A DNA stretch of 64,000 bases from an uncultured Lachnospiraceae bacterium (GTDB taxonomy: Bacteria; Bacillota; Clostridia; Lachnospirales; Lachnospiraceae): positions 62,001 through 126,000 of the forward strand of contig CAJUEY010000001.1 of NCBI GenBank assembly GCA_910585825.1, written 5' to 3'. This document shows, one piece after another, positions 51,491 to 59,425 of the stretch. The notes beneath the pieces were generated by a model. That model worked only from the letters and a program-made list of their open reading frames with translations. It was not told where the DNA came from and made no database searches. The translations under genes were made by a program, and so were the position numbers. Every line of letters begins with the position of its first letter. The first letter of the stretch is position 1.

Positions 51491-52402
51491 CTAATATTTT
51501 GTCCAGCCTGTTACGCTGTAGGAAGTATATCCAAATAATTTGTCGTGGAATAATACTGCAAGGGTTTGTGTTTTCCAGTCTTTGGCAACCAGACCTTCAA
51601 AATATTTTTCGTTTGTATGGTATCTGGTATCTGTTACAACATATTTATAACCTTTATAGGTTGTTTTGTGTGCAGAGTCTTTTGTATCGATTAGTTTCCA
51701 TTTAAATGTGATTATTTTGCAGGCGACAGTTGTTGTTAACGGTTTTTTTATTGCTCCGCCTGTTACTGATATACCAGCAGCAATAAGGAGTCTGGTTATA
51801 TACGAGGTTCCTGCAGGAGCTGCTAGTTCAGTTACGGAAACTAAAATAGTAACTAAGTCGACAATTTTGCCTTTATATTTGTTAATCGTATAAGTGCCAG
51901 TACCGGTAGATTTTGTATATGAACATTTCATACTGTAATTGATCAGACCAGTATCTATTGCAGCGCGGTAATTAATTCTCCCTTTTTTTGTTTCCGTGGA
52001 TGTTTTTGCCAGTGGCATAATAGAGGCTTCGTTTGATTCACAGTTTTCTGCTTTGGTAATATAATCACTGGGATGAATGATATCTGTCGTTCTGCATCTA
52101 TTGTTTTGTATTTCAGTTGATTTAAAATATTCACGGATAACGATATCATCCTGACCGTATGGCAGCGTGTTTTTTTGTGTCAGTATACCGTTTACATATT
52201 CTAAGAATATTCTGTCGCCTGTTTCGGTTTCATAATAATCAATTCTTGTATTGCCAAAGCTGCAGCTTCCTTCATTTTCGGTGATGTTCTTTTTTTCTTT
52301 TTCTGTTGATATATTGTTTGTAGAAGCAAAAACAGAGGCTGAGGAACTGCACAAAAAAGATACTGTAAGTAATAAACTTATAATTTTTTTAAATTGTATC
52401 AT
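51491..52402 (-). CDS. Secreted protein of unknown function with hydrophobic core segment
   Basis: 303 residues. A clear signal peptide (KKIISLLLTVSFLCSSSASVFA, cleaved near residue 27) is followed by a polar region up to about 140 and a mature C-terminal half containing a hydrophobic, glycine-rich stretch (about 180-225: LVTILVSVTELAAPAGTSYI, then RLLIAAGISVTGGAI), then a beta/aromatic end SYSVTGWTKY. That stretch might insert into membranes, as in some bacteriocin-like or toxin-like secreted proteins, but I recognise no family. By eye the coding sequence is more AT-rich than its neighbours, suggesting transfer. ATG 52402 follows AAAGGAGA. Co-transcribed with the zinc-ribbon gene. Confidence 0.65.
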   Translation of the reverse strand: MIQFKKIISLLLTVSFLCSSSASVFASTNNISTEKEKKNITENEGSCSFGNTRIDYYETETGDRIFLEYVNGILTQKNTLPYGQDDIVIREYFKSTEIQNNRCRTTDIIHPSDYITKAENCESNEASIMPLAKTSTETKKGRINYRAAIDTGLINYSMKCSYTKSTGTGTYTINKYKGKIVDLVTILVSVTELAAPAGTSYITRLLIAAGISVTGGAIKKPLTTTVACKIITFKWKLIDTKDSAHKTTYKGYKYVVTDTRYHTNEKYFEGLVAKDWKTQTLAVLFHDKLFGYTSYSVTGWTKY

Positions 52403-52843
52403 AAGAATCTCCTTTCGTTCAGTTGATAATTTTGAATGATATTGTATTTTTTAGTAGTCCTTTACGTTGGTTTAGTATGTTTCTGATAATATTATACATG
52501 TGCAATACATAAATTACATTAGCATACACAAATTGGATTGTCAATGCTAAAAATCTCAATATTGCATTTTATAGACAATGAAAGTTTTTACATAATATAT
52601 TTGCCTGTAAGATAAATCAGATTTTATTTAACATAAAAAACTTTTACAGACAGGGTTATTGCATTTCTGGTTTTGAAGGTTTTTGCCTTGCTGAAAATGA
52701 ATTGCCTGATTTATAGAGACGAATATGAAAGAACACGAATATGATTTGACTGGAAGAAGTCTAAATGCAAGAAGAAACTGTATTTTAAGTATTCGATGGT
52801 CTTCAGGATTTTTAGAAAAAAATTGAAAAAACAGTGAAAAATC
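52403..52843. other. AT-rich intergenic region between divergent genes
   Basis: About 440 bp with no convincing gene. A possible - strand promoter for the secreted protein has a perfect TTGACA (52544-52539) but a poor -10 (TAATGT, 3 of 6). Imperfect inverted A/T repeats lie at about 52578-52640. A 33-codon + strand frame near 52724 lacks a ribosome site and was not called. Confidence 0.4.
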
Positions 52844-52872
52844 TTGCGGCATACCGAAAAAAGCACTATAAT
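52844..52872 (+). promoter_or_regulatory. Promoter of the PrsA-like gene
   Basis: -35 TTGCGG (52844-52849, 4 of 6), 17-bp spacer, perfect -10 TATAAT (52867-52872). The leader has a short hairpin ccagtc/gactgg (52884-52900) just before the ribosome site AGGAGG (52911-52916). Confidence 0.72.
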
Positions 52873-52921
52873 AGAAAAAGCGACCAGTCGAGAAGACTGG
52901 AATGGATTGTAGGAGGAACAT

Positions 52922-54064
52922 ATGAAAAGTAAAAAAATAGCGACACTGCTGTGCGCCACAGCGGCGTTAATGGGGATGACGATAGGCGGATGCGGTAATA
53001 CGATCAACGACAATGCAGTATTTGCGACATTAGATGATACAACAATTACAATGGGAGTTGCGAACTTCTTTGCGAAATATCAGCAGGCAGTATATGATTC
53101 TTATTATCTGTCTTATTTCGGCGAAGATATGTGGAATAATGATCTGTACGGCAATGGAAATACATTGACGCAGGATGTGAAAGAAGAAGTTGCAGAAAAT
53201 CTTCAGGAGATGTACCTGTTAAAGGCGCATATGGAGAAATACGATATTTCCATAAGCGAGGATGAGGAAACGGCAATTGCAAAAGCAGCAGATGAATTTA
53301 TTGCATCCAATTCCAAAGAGGCGATTAAACAAATCGGCGCAGAGAATAAAGAAAATGTTATGGAAATGCTTCGCTTGAATACGATTCAAACGAAAATGCA
53401 TGAGCGGATTATTCAGGATGCGGATATAGAAGTGACAGACGAAGAAGCGGCGCAGAGGACATTTAGTTATCTGTATATCGATTCTACCGGATATACGGAT
53501 GAGGAGTCCAATCGTGTGGAATATACGGAAGATGAAAAAGCAGGTTTGAAGGCGGCGGCAGAATTAGTTGCTGCAGCAGAGGATTTTGATACCGCAGTAA
53601 CAGATGCGGGATATACGGCAAGCACACTTTCTTACGGCTCGGCGGAAGACGAAGATGCTACCTTGGATAAGGCTGTTTTAGAGGCGGCAGACAAGCTGAA
53701 AGAGGGCGAAGTTTCCGAGGTTATTGAAACAGACAGCGCTTATTATGTAGTGCGTTTGGACAGCGAACATGATGAAAAGGCAACTGCTGCTAAGAAGGAA
53801 GAGCTGATTTCCGAAAAAGAAGAAGCTTATTATGATGATGTCTTAGCCGGATGGAAAGAGGAATCTTCCTGGGAAATTAATGAAGACGAATGGGCAAAAG
53901 TAACATTTGAAGATCATTTTGCAGCGCCTCAGGCAGAAGACACAGAAGTACCGGAAGAGGAAACTACGCCGCAGGCTCCGCAGGAGGATACGGAAACTGA
54001 GGAAACTACACCGCAGGCTCCGCAGGAGGACACGGAAGCTGTCGAAGGAACAGAAGCAGAATAA
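52922..54064 (+). CDS. PrsA/SurA-like foldase lipoprotein
   Basis: 380 residues. Lipoprotein signal peptide with lipobox IGGC near residue 24. The N-terminal helical chaperone part (SurA-N like, about 35-170, ending with LRLNTIQTKMHERII) is followed by a parvulin-like region (about 175-320), where the end segment reads LKEGEVSEVIETDSAYYVVRL. The front half of a true rotamase domain (AxHILV) is not evident, so the PPIase activity may be weak or lost. The C-terminal tail carries two tandem copies of a 14-residue P/E/T/Q unit. Acts at the outer face of the membrane to fold exported proteins; the downstream sialidase and other secreted proteins are plausible clients. Followed by a terminator. Confidence 0.82.
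   Translation: MKSKKIATLLCATAALMGMTIGGCGNTINDNAVFATLDDTTITMGVANFFAKYQQAVYDSYYLSYFGEDMWNNDLYGNGNTLTQDVKEEVAENLQEMYLLKAHMEKYDISISEDEETAIAKAADEFIASNSKEAIKQIGAENKENVMEMLRLNTIQTKMHERIIQDADIEVTDEEAAQRTFSYLYIDSTGYTDEESNRVEYTEDEKAGLKAAAELVAAAEDFDTAVTDAGYTASTLSYGSAEDEDATLDKAVLEAADKLKEGEVSEVIETDSAYYVVRLDSEHDEKATAAKKEELISEKEEAYYDDVLAGWKEESSWEINEDEWAKVTFEDHFAAPQAEDTEVPEEETTPQAPQEDTETEETTPQAPQEDTEAVEGTEAE
53957..54040 (+). repeat. Tandem 42-bp coding repeat in the PrsA-like tail
   Basis: Two adjacent 42-bp units (53957-53998, 53999-54040) differing at few positions, each encoding EETTPQAPQEDTE plus one residue. In-frame, so copy number changes would only alter tail length. Confidence 0.85.
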
Positions 54065-54080
54065 CAGAATCAGAAATTAT

Positions 54081-54128
54081 ATGCTGTATGCGGGGATAAC
54101 AGAATATCTTCGCGTGCAGCATTTTTTA
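54081..54128 (+). terminator. Intrinsic terminator after the PrsA-like gene
   Basis: Stem atgctgtatgcg (54081-54092) / cgcgtgcagcat (54111-54122) pairs over 12 positions with two G-U wobbles, 18-nt loop, followed by six T (54122-54127). Confidence 0.75.
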
Positions 54129-54174
54129 TCTCATGAGAAGTCGTTCTTGACTTATAGAATAAAAAATGCTGCAC
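54114..54174 (+). repeat. Perfect 16-bp inverted repeat overlapping the terminator
   Basis: gtgcagcattttttat (54114-54129) and its exact reverse complement at 54159-54174, 29-nt loop. The left arm is the same sequence as the right arm of the preceding terminator, so the two hairpins exclude each other in one RNA. Confidence 0.85.
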
Positions 54175-54206
54175 ATGGAAATAAAATCTTTACAAGGAGA
54201 AAGACT

Positions 54207-56012
54207 GTGAGACGATTATTGGTTTATTTAAAAGCTTATAAAAAAGAATGTGTTCTTGCGCCCCTGTTTAAGATGTTAGAGGCAGTTTTTGAACTATTTG
54301 TACCCCTTGTGATGGCGGCAATCATAGATGTGGGAATTGCAGAGAAAGATATTTCCTACATTATTAGAATGTGCATGGTTATGGTGGCGTTAGGACTGGT
54401 GGGGCTTATTTGTTCTGTAACGGCGCAGTATTTTTCTGCAAAAGCGGCGGCGGGATTTGGAACGAACGTGCGGCATGCATTGTTTGACCATATTCAGAAA
54501 TTTTCTTTTAGCAGTCTGGACAGAATCGGAACCTCTACGCTGATTACACGGATGACCAGTGATATCAATCAGGCGCAGAACGGAGTGAACATGGTTCTAC
54601 GGCTGTTTTTAAGATCTCCGTTTGTTGTGGTGGGAGCAATGGTCATGGCGTTCACCATAGATGTAAAGTCGGCTCTTCTTTTTGTCGTTACGATACCGCT
54701 GCTGTCCGTTGTGGTATTTGGAGTGATGTATGTCTGCATTCCTTTGTATAAAAAAGTGCAGAGCCGGTTGGACGCAGTGACGCTTCATACCAGAGAAAAT
54801 CTTACCGGAGTGCGGGTAATCCGCGCTTTTCATCTGGAACAAAAAGAAGAAAAAGAATTTCAGGAAAAAAATCAGGAGCTTGCCAAAATGCAGATGTTTG
54901 TGGGCAGAATCTCCGGACTGATGAATCCTGTCACCTATGTGGTGATCAATGGAATAACGGCATATCTGCTTTATGTAGGAGCTCTGCAGGTAGACCATGG
55001 GATCATTACCCAGGGAGAAGTCGTCGCCCTGGTAAATTATATGGGGCAGATTTTGGTGGAGCTGATTAAGTTTGCCAATCTGATTGTTACAGTGACGAAG
55101 GGCATCGCCTGCGGCAACCGGATTGCAGGCGTGTTAGAGCTGCCGGAGGGAGAACGGGAAATTTCATATGCCCATACAGAGGATGCACCGCAGACAGAAA
55201 ATGAAATGGTATCATTTTCTCATGTGGGGCTGACCTATGAACAGGCGGGGGCTGAGTCCCTGACAGATATCACTTTTACTGCCAAAAAGGGGGAAACCAT
55301 AGGCGTGATTGGCGGTACCGGTTCAGGAAAAAGCTCTCTGGTTCATCTGATTCCCGGATTTTACCCTCATACCAGCGGAAACATCCGAATTGACGGAAAA
55401 AACATAGAAGAATACACAAAAGAAGAACTGCGGCAAAAAGTAGGAATTGTAATGCAGAAAGCAGTTTTGTTTAAAGGCAGCATTCGGGAAAATCTGCTTT
55501 GGGGAAATCTTAAGGCAGATGATAAGGAGCTGAAAGAGGCGCTTCAGACAGCCCGGGCATGGGAAGTTGTGGAAGGGAAAGAAGGCGGTCTGTCAGCACA
55601 GGTGGCCCAGGGTGGAAAGAATTTTTCCGGAGGGCAGAAACAGAGGCTGACGATTGCCAGGGCGCTGGTGCGAAAGCCGGAGATTCTGATTTTGGATGAC
55701 AGCGCGTCGGCCCTGGATTATGCAACAGACGCCGCCCTGCGGAGGGCCATTGCCGGAATGAAAGAACAGCCGACGGTATTTATCGTATCCCAAAGAGCAT
55801 CTTCCATTCAATATGCAGATCAGATTCTGGTGCTTGACGACGGAGAACTGGCGGGTATTGGAACTCATGAAACACTGCTGAAAAGCTGCAGTGTATATCA
55901 GGAAATTTACTATTCACAGTTTCCGGAAAAAAGAACGGTAAGGAGGAGCGCTTATGACGGAAAAAAAAGACAGCCAGACGACGATTTTGAAAAAACTGTT
56001 TCGATATATTAA
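54207..56012 (+). CDS. ABC exporter half-transporter, degenerate-site subunit
   Basis: 601 residues from GTG 54207 (AAGGAGA upstream); the frame is open back to 53907 but that part overlaps the PrsA-like gene and is a basic low-complexity shadow of its repeats. Six-helix exporter membrane domain (about 15-310) followed by an ATPase domain: Walker A GGTGSGKSS, signature FSGGQKQRL, Walker B LILDDSASALD and switch VSQRAS. The catalytic Glu after Walker B is Asp and the switch His is Gln, the marks of the degenerate subunit of heterodimeric exporters (TM287/288, BmrCD type). It overlaps its partner by 59 bp. Confidence 0.93.
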   Translation: MRRLLVYLKAYKKECVLAPLFKMLEAVFELFVPLVMAAIIDVGIAEKDISYIIRMCMVMVALGLVGLICSVTAQYFSAKAAAGFGTNVRHALFDHIQKFSFSSLDRIGTSTLITRMTSDINQAQNGVNMVLRLFLRSPFVVVGAMVMAFTIDVKSALLFVVTIPLLSVVVFGVMYVCIPLYKKVQSRLDAVTLHTRENLTGVRVIRAFHLEQKEEKEFQEKNQELAKMQMFVGRISGLMNPVTYVVINGITAYLLYVGALQVDHGIITQGEVVALVNYMGQILVELIKFANLIVTVTKGIACGNRIAGVLELPEGEREISYAHTEDAPQTENEMVSFSHVGLTYEQAGAESLTDITFTAKKGETIGVIGGTGSGKSSLVHLIPGFYPHTSGNIRIDGKNIEEYTKEELRQKVGIVMQKAVLFKGSIRENLLWGNLKADDKELKEALQTARAWEVVEGKEGGLSAQVAQGGKNFSGGQKQRLTIARALVRKPEILILDDSASALDYATDAALRRAIAGMKEQPTVFIVSQRASSIQYADQILVLDDGELAGIGTHETLLKSCSVYQEIYYSQFPEKRTVRRSAYDGKKRQPDDDFEKTVSIY

Positions 56013-57711
56013 AAAATATATGTTTCTTATCATCCTGTCCCTTTTGTTTGCCGCAGTATCCTCTGTTTTGGCTTTGTATGTGCCGATTCTGACGGGCCGT
56101 GCCATTGACGGTATCATAGGAAAAAACAATGTGGATTTTGCGGGCATTTTTGCAGTGATTCGCCGGATGATTCTTGTTGTGGCGATTACAGCGGCGGCCC
56201 AGTGGTTTATGAATATCTGCAACAACCGGATTACCTATCAGATTGTACGGGATCTTCGGGAAGATGCATTTGCCAAAATCGAGATCCTTCCGCTGAAATA
56301 CCTGGATGCGCATTCTCATGGAGAATTGGTAAGCCGTATCATTGCAGATGCAGATCAGGTGGCAGAAGGGCTTTTGATGGGATTTACCCAATTGTTCACA
56401 GGGGTGATTACAATTTTGGGCACACTTTGTTTTATGGTGGGCATTCAGTATAAAATTGCCATTGTAGTCATCTGCATTACGCCGGCGTCCCTTTTTGCAG
56501 CGGCTTTTATTGCAAAACGGACATTTACCATGTTCAAAATGCAGTCGGAAACAAGAGGGGAACAGACGGCTCTTGTGGAAGAGATGGTTGCCAATCAGAA
56601 AGTAGTGCAGGCTTTTGGGCGGGAGGAAGAAGTGATGCGCCGCTTTGATGAGATCAACAGCCGATTGCAGACATGTTCCTTAAAGGCGACATTTTTTTCC
56701 TCTCTGACCAATCCGTGTACCCGGTTTGTCAACAGCCTGGTTTATACAGGCGTGGGGATTTTTGGAGCTTTATCTGCAGTCGGCGGAGGGATCAGCGTCG
56801 GACAGCTTGCCAGCTTTTTAAGCTATGCCAATCAATATACAAAACCTTTTAATGAAATTTCAGGGGTTGTGACAGAATTGCAGAATGCCCTGGCCTGCGC
56901 CGGAAGACTGCTGGAATTGATTTGCGAAACCCCTCAGAAAAAAGAAGATACAGATGCTGTTGTATTAAAAGACGCCAAAGGCAGCGTCGCTTTAGAGCGG
57001 GTGGATTTTTCCTATACAAAAGAACAGCCATTGATTGAAAATTTCAATCTGCAGGTAATGCCGGGACAGCGGGCGGCCATTGTCGGCCCTACCGGCTGCG
57101 GCAAGACAACGCTGATCAATCTTTTGATGCGGTTTTATGATGTGGATGGAGGATGCATCCGGGTGGATGGAGAAGATATCCGTCATTTGACCAGAAAAAG
57201 CCTTCGTACTTCCTATGGCATGGTGCTGCAGGAGACGTGGCTTAGAGAAGGCACTATATTGGAAAATATTCGTATGGGGGCGGAGGATGCCTCCAGAGAA
57301 GAGGTAATTGGAGCTGCAAAGGCATCCCATGCCCACAGTTTTATTAAGCGGCTGCCGAAGGGATACGATACAAGGATTACCGAAGAGGGAGGAGGGCTGT
57401 CCCAGGGGCAAAAACAGCTTTTGTGCATTGCCAGAGTCATGTTGTCCCTGCCGCCCATGCTGATTTTGGATGAGGCGACCTCTTCCATTGATACTCGTAC
57501 AGAACAGAAGATTCAGCAGGCATTTGCCAAAATGATGGAGGGAAGAACCAGTTTTATCGTAGCGCACCGTCTTTCCACCGTCAAAGAGGCGGATATTATT
57601 CTTGTTATGAAAGACGGACATATTTTAGAACAGGGAAATCACGAATCGCTGTTAGAAAGACAGGGCTTTTATGCGGAGCTTTACAACAGCCAGTTCATTC
57701 AGTCGGAATAA
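55954..57711 (+). CDS. ABC exporter half-transporter, catalytic subunit
   Basis: 585 residues. Membrane domain with six helices (about 15-320), then ATPase with Walker A GPTGCGKTTLIN, Q-loop MVLQETWLREG, signature LSQGQKQLL, Walker B LILDEATSSID with the catalytic Glu, and switch His in VAHRLST. With the upstream subunit it forms an asymmetric drug/lipid/peptide exporter with one active and one degenerate ATP site. Starts at ATG 55954 behind AAGGAGG that lies within the end of the partner gene, so the stoichiometry is translationally coupled. Substrate unknown. Confidence 0.95.
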   Translation: MTEKKDSQTTILKKLFRYIKKYMFLIILSLLFAAVSSVLALYVPILTGRAIDGIIGKNNVDFAGIFAVIRRMILVVAITAAAQWFMNICNNRITYQIVRDLREDAFAKIEILPLKYLDAHSHGELVSRIIADADQVAEGLLMGFTQLFTGVITILGTLCFMVGIQYKIAIVVICITPASLFAAAFIAKRTFTMFKMQSETRGEQTALVEEMVANQKVVQAFGREEEVMRRFDEINSRLQTCSLKATFFSSLTNPCTRFVNSLVYTGVGIFGALSAVGGGISVGQLASFLSYANQYTKPFNEISGVVTELQNALACAGRLLELICETPQKKEDTDAVVLKDAKGSVALERVDFSYTKEQPLIENFNLQVMPGQRAAIVGPTGCGKTTLINLLMRFYDVDGGCIRVDGEDIRHLTRKSLRTSYGMVLQETWLREGTILENIRMGAEDASREEVIGAAKASHAHSFIKRLPKGYDTRITEEGGGLSQGQKQLLCIARVMLSLPPMLILDEATSSIDTRTEQKIQQAFAKMMEGRTSFIVAHRLSTVKEADIILVMKDGHILEQGNHESLLERQGFYAELYNSQFIQSE

Positions 57712-57744
57712 AAATCATCCGTATTGCATGAAACGGAGTATGTT

Positions 57745-57885
57745 ATGAGTGATTTTGCAGATACTGTAACAAAAGAGGCGGAAACGAATATAATATATGT
57801 AACAAAAGGGGGCTGCCGTATGGTAAATTTACCAAAAAGCAGCATAGTAAATATTACCAAAATGTTAAACTTGTTACATATGTAG
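57745..57885 (+). CDS. Possible small protein (46 residues) in the murA leader region
   Basis: ATG 57745 to TAG 57885, with CGGAG about 8 bp upstream. The product begins MSDFADTVTKEAET and contains VTKGGCRMVNLPKSSIVNIT. No family recognised. The murA promoter lies just after its stop, so the frame would belong to the ABC exporter transcript. Its DNA also holds palindromes, which argues it could be regulatory sequence and not a gene. Confidence 0.3.
   Translation: MSDFADTVTKEAETNIIYVTKGGCRMVNLPKSSIVNITKMLNLLHM
57821..57857. promoter_or_regulatory. Palindromic GGTAAATTTACC operator-like sites upstream of murA
   Basis: A perfect 14-bp palindrome tggtaaatttacca (57821-57834) followed by a related half-site pair gtaa-ata-ttac (57847-57857), both continuing with ccaaaa or caaaa, 36-70 bp upstream of the murA -35. 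Similar gtaacaaaag words occur at about 57774 and 57799. Looks like binding sites for a dimeric repressor. Confidence 0.45.
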
Positions 57886-57892
57886 AAAAATC

Positions 57893-57922
57893 TTGACAAA
57901 GGAAAGTCTATGTCACTATAAT
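57893..57922 (+). promoter_or_regulatory. Promoter of murA
   Basis: Perfect -35 TTGACA (57893-57898), 18-bp spacer, perfect -10 TATAAT (57917-57922), 74 bp before the ATG. Confidence 0.85.
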
Positions 57923-57996
57923 TATTATTTGTATTAAAGATTAAAAGAATATGAAAAAGCGAAATTGCAATTGATTGTTGAACATAGAGGTGCGAT

Positions 57997-59289
57997 ATGG
58001 AACAGTATATTATTAAAGGCGGGAATCCACTGGTCGGCGAAGTGGAAATCGGGGGAGCAAAGAATGCTGCGCTCGCTATATTGGCAACGGCTATTATGGC
58101 AGATGAAACTGTTACAATAGAAAATCTTCCGAACGTAAGAGATATTAATGTAATGCTGGATGCGATTGAGGGAATCGGCGGCAAGGTAGACAGAGTGGAT
58201 GTGCATACGGCAAAGATCAATGGAGGAATGATCCGTGATCTCAGCGTAGATTATGAATATATCAAGAAAATCAGGGCGTCTTATTATCTTTTGGGGGCGT
58301 TGCTCGGCAAGTACAAAAAAGCAGAAGTGGCGCTGCCCGGAGGATGCGATATCGGAAGCCGCCCGATTGATCTGCATTTAAAAGGATTTCGTGCATTGGG
58401 AGCGAAAGTAGATATCCAGCACGGATTGATTTCGGCTGAGGCAGAGGAGTTAAAGGGAACGCATATTTATCTGGACAAAGTTTCTGTAGGAGCGACCATC
58501 AATATTATGATGGCGGCAGCCATGGCAAAAGGAAAGACGACCATTGAAAATGCGGCCAAAGAGCCTCATGTGGTAGATGTGGCGAACTGCCTGAACAGTA
58601 TGGGAGCCAATATCCGCGGCGCGGGAACAGATGTAATCCGTATATCCGGTGTGGAAAAGCTGCATAAGACGGAGTACTCTATTATTCCGGATCAGATAGA
58701 GGCCGGAACATTTATGTTTGTGGCGGCAGCCACAAAAGGAGACGTTACCGTCAAGAATGTCATTCCCAAGCATTTAGAAGCCATCAGCGCAAAATTAGTG
58801 GAGATCGGCTGCGAAGTGAAAGAGCTGGACGATGCCGTGCGTGTTGTGGCGTCTAAGCCTTTGTATCACACTCAGGTGACAACACTCCCCTATCCGGGAT
58901 TCCCTACGGATATGCAGCCTCAGATGTCGGTTCTCCTTGGCATTTCCGAGGGAACCAGTACTGTGACAGAAAGTATTTTTGAGAATCGCTTTAAATATGT
59001 AGATGAACTGACGCGCATGGGAGCATCGATTAAAGTAGAAAGCAATATAGCCATAGTCACCGGCGTTGGAAATTATACGGGGGCGCAGGTCAGCGCGCCG
59101 GATCTTCGGGCCGGAGCGGCTCTTGTGATTGCGGGACTTTCAGCGGAAGGGATTACGATAGTGGATGATATCTACTATATAGAACGGGGCTATGAGAACT
59201 TTGACAAAAAGCTGGTGCAGCTGGGCGCACAGATTGAAAAAGTGACGACGGAAAAAGAAATAGTAAAATTTAAATTAAAAGTATCATAG
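57997..59289 (+). CDS. murA: UDP-N-acetylglucosamine 1-carboxyvinyltransferase
   Basis: 430 residues; first committed step of peptidoglycan synthesis, transferring enolpyruvate from PEP to UDP-GlcNAc. Motifs: GGAKNAALAILAT near residue 18 with the conserved Lys, and LPGGCDIGSRPIDLHL, where Cys (about 113) is the fosfomycin-reactive residue. Later segments DQIEAGTFM and YPGFPTDMQPQ are also typical. Start ATG 57997 follows AGAGGTG. It has its own strong promoter and a terminator. Fosfomycin sensitivity would be expected from the intact Cys. Confidence 0.97.
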   Translation: MEQYIIKGGNPLVGEVEIGGAKNAALAILATAIMADETVTIENLPNVRDINVMLDAIEGIGGKVDRVDVHTAKINGGMIRDLSVDYEYIKKIRASYYLLGALLGKYKKAEVALPGGCDIGSRPIDLHLKGFRALGAKVDIQHGLISAEAEELKGTHIYLDKVSVGATINIMMAAAMAKGKTTIENAAKEPHVVDVANCLNSMGANIRGAGTDVIRISGVEKLHKTEYSIIPDQIEAGTFMFVAAATKGDVTVKNVIPKHLEAISAKLVEIGCEVKELDDAVRVVASKPLYHTQVTTLPYPGFPTDMQPQMSVLLGISEGTSTVTESIFENRFKYVDELTRMGASIKVESNIAIVTGVGNYTGAQVSAPDLRAGAALVIAGLSAEGITIVDDIYYIERGYENFDKKLVQLGAQIEKVTTEKEIVKFKLKVS

Positions 59290-59302
59290 ATGAAAAGAGA
59301 AT

Positions 59303-59339
59303 CCTCTCGGGAACAAAATATTTCCGAGGGGGTTTTTTT
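59303..59339 (+). terminator. Intrinsic terminator of murA
   Basis: Stem cctctcggga / tttccgagggg (with wobbles) around a short loop, followed by seven T (59333-59339), 14 bp after the stop codon. Confidence 0.82.
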
Positions 59340-59360
59340 GGGGAAAAATTCTGAATGTTC

Positions 59361-59389
59361 TTGAAATGTGGAAATATCTTTTTTATAAT
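59361..59389 (+). promoter_or_regulatory. Promoter of the sialidase gene
   Basis: -35 TTGAAA (59361-59366), 17-bp spacer, perfect -10 TATAAT (59384-59389). It overlaps the upstream in-frame ATG at 59366, which supports ATG 59426 as the true start. Confidence 0.8.
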
Positions 59390-59425
59390 GACCCTACAGG
59401 AAAAGATAAAGACAGGAGGTATTCT

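Noticed and set aside
52724..52825. 33-codon frame upstream of the PrsA-like gene
   Set aside because: Weak ribosome site, no recognisable product, and it lies upstream of the promoter of the next gene.
53907..54206. Upstream 100-codon extension of the first ABC exporter subunit
   Set aside because: It reads the PrsA-like tail repeats out of frame as K/R-rich sequence and crosses the terminator; GTG 54207 has a proper ribosome site and starts at the membrane domain.
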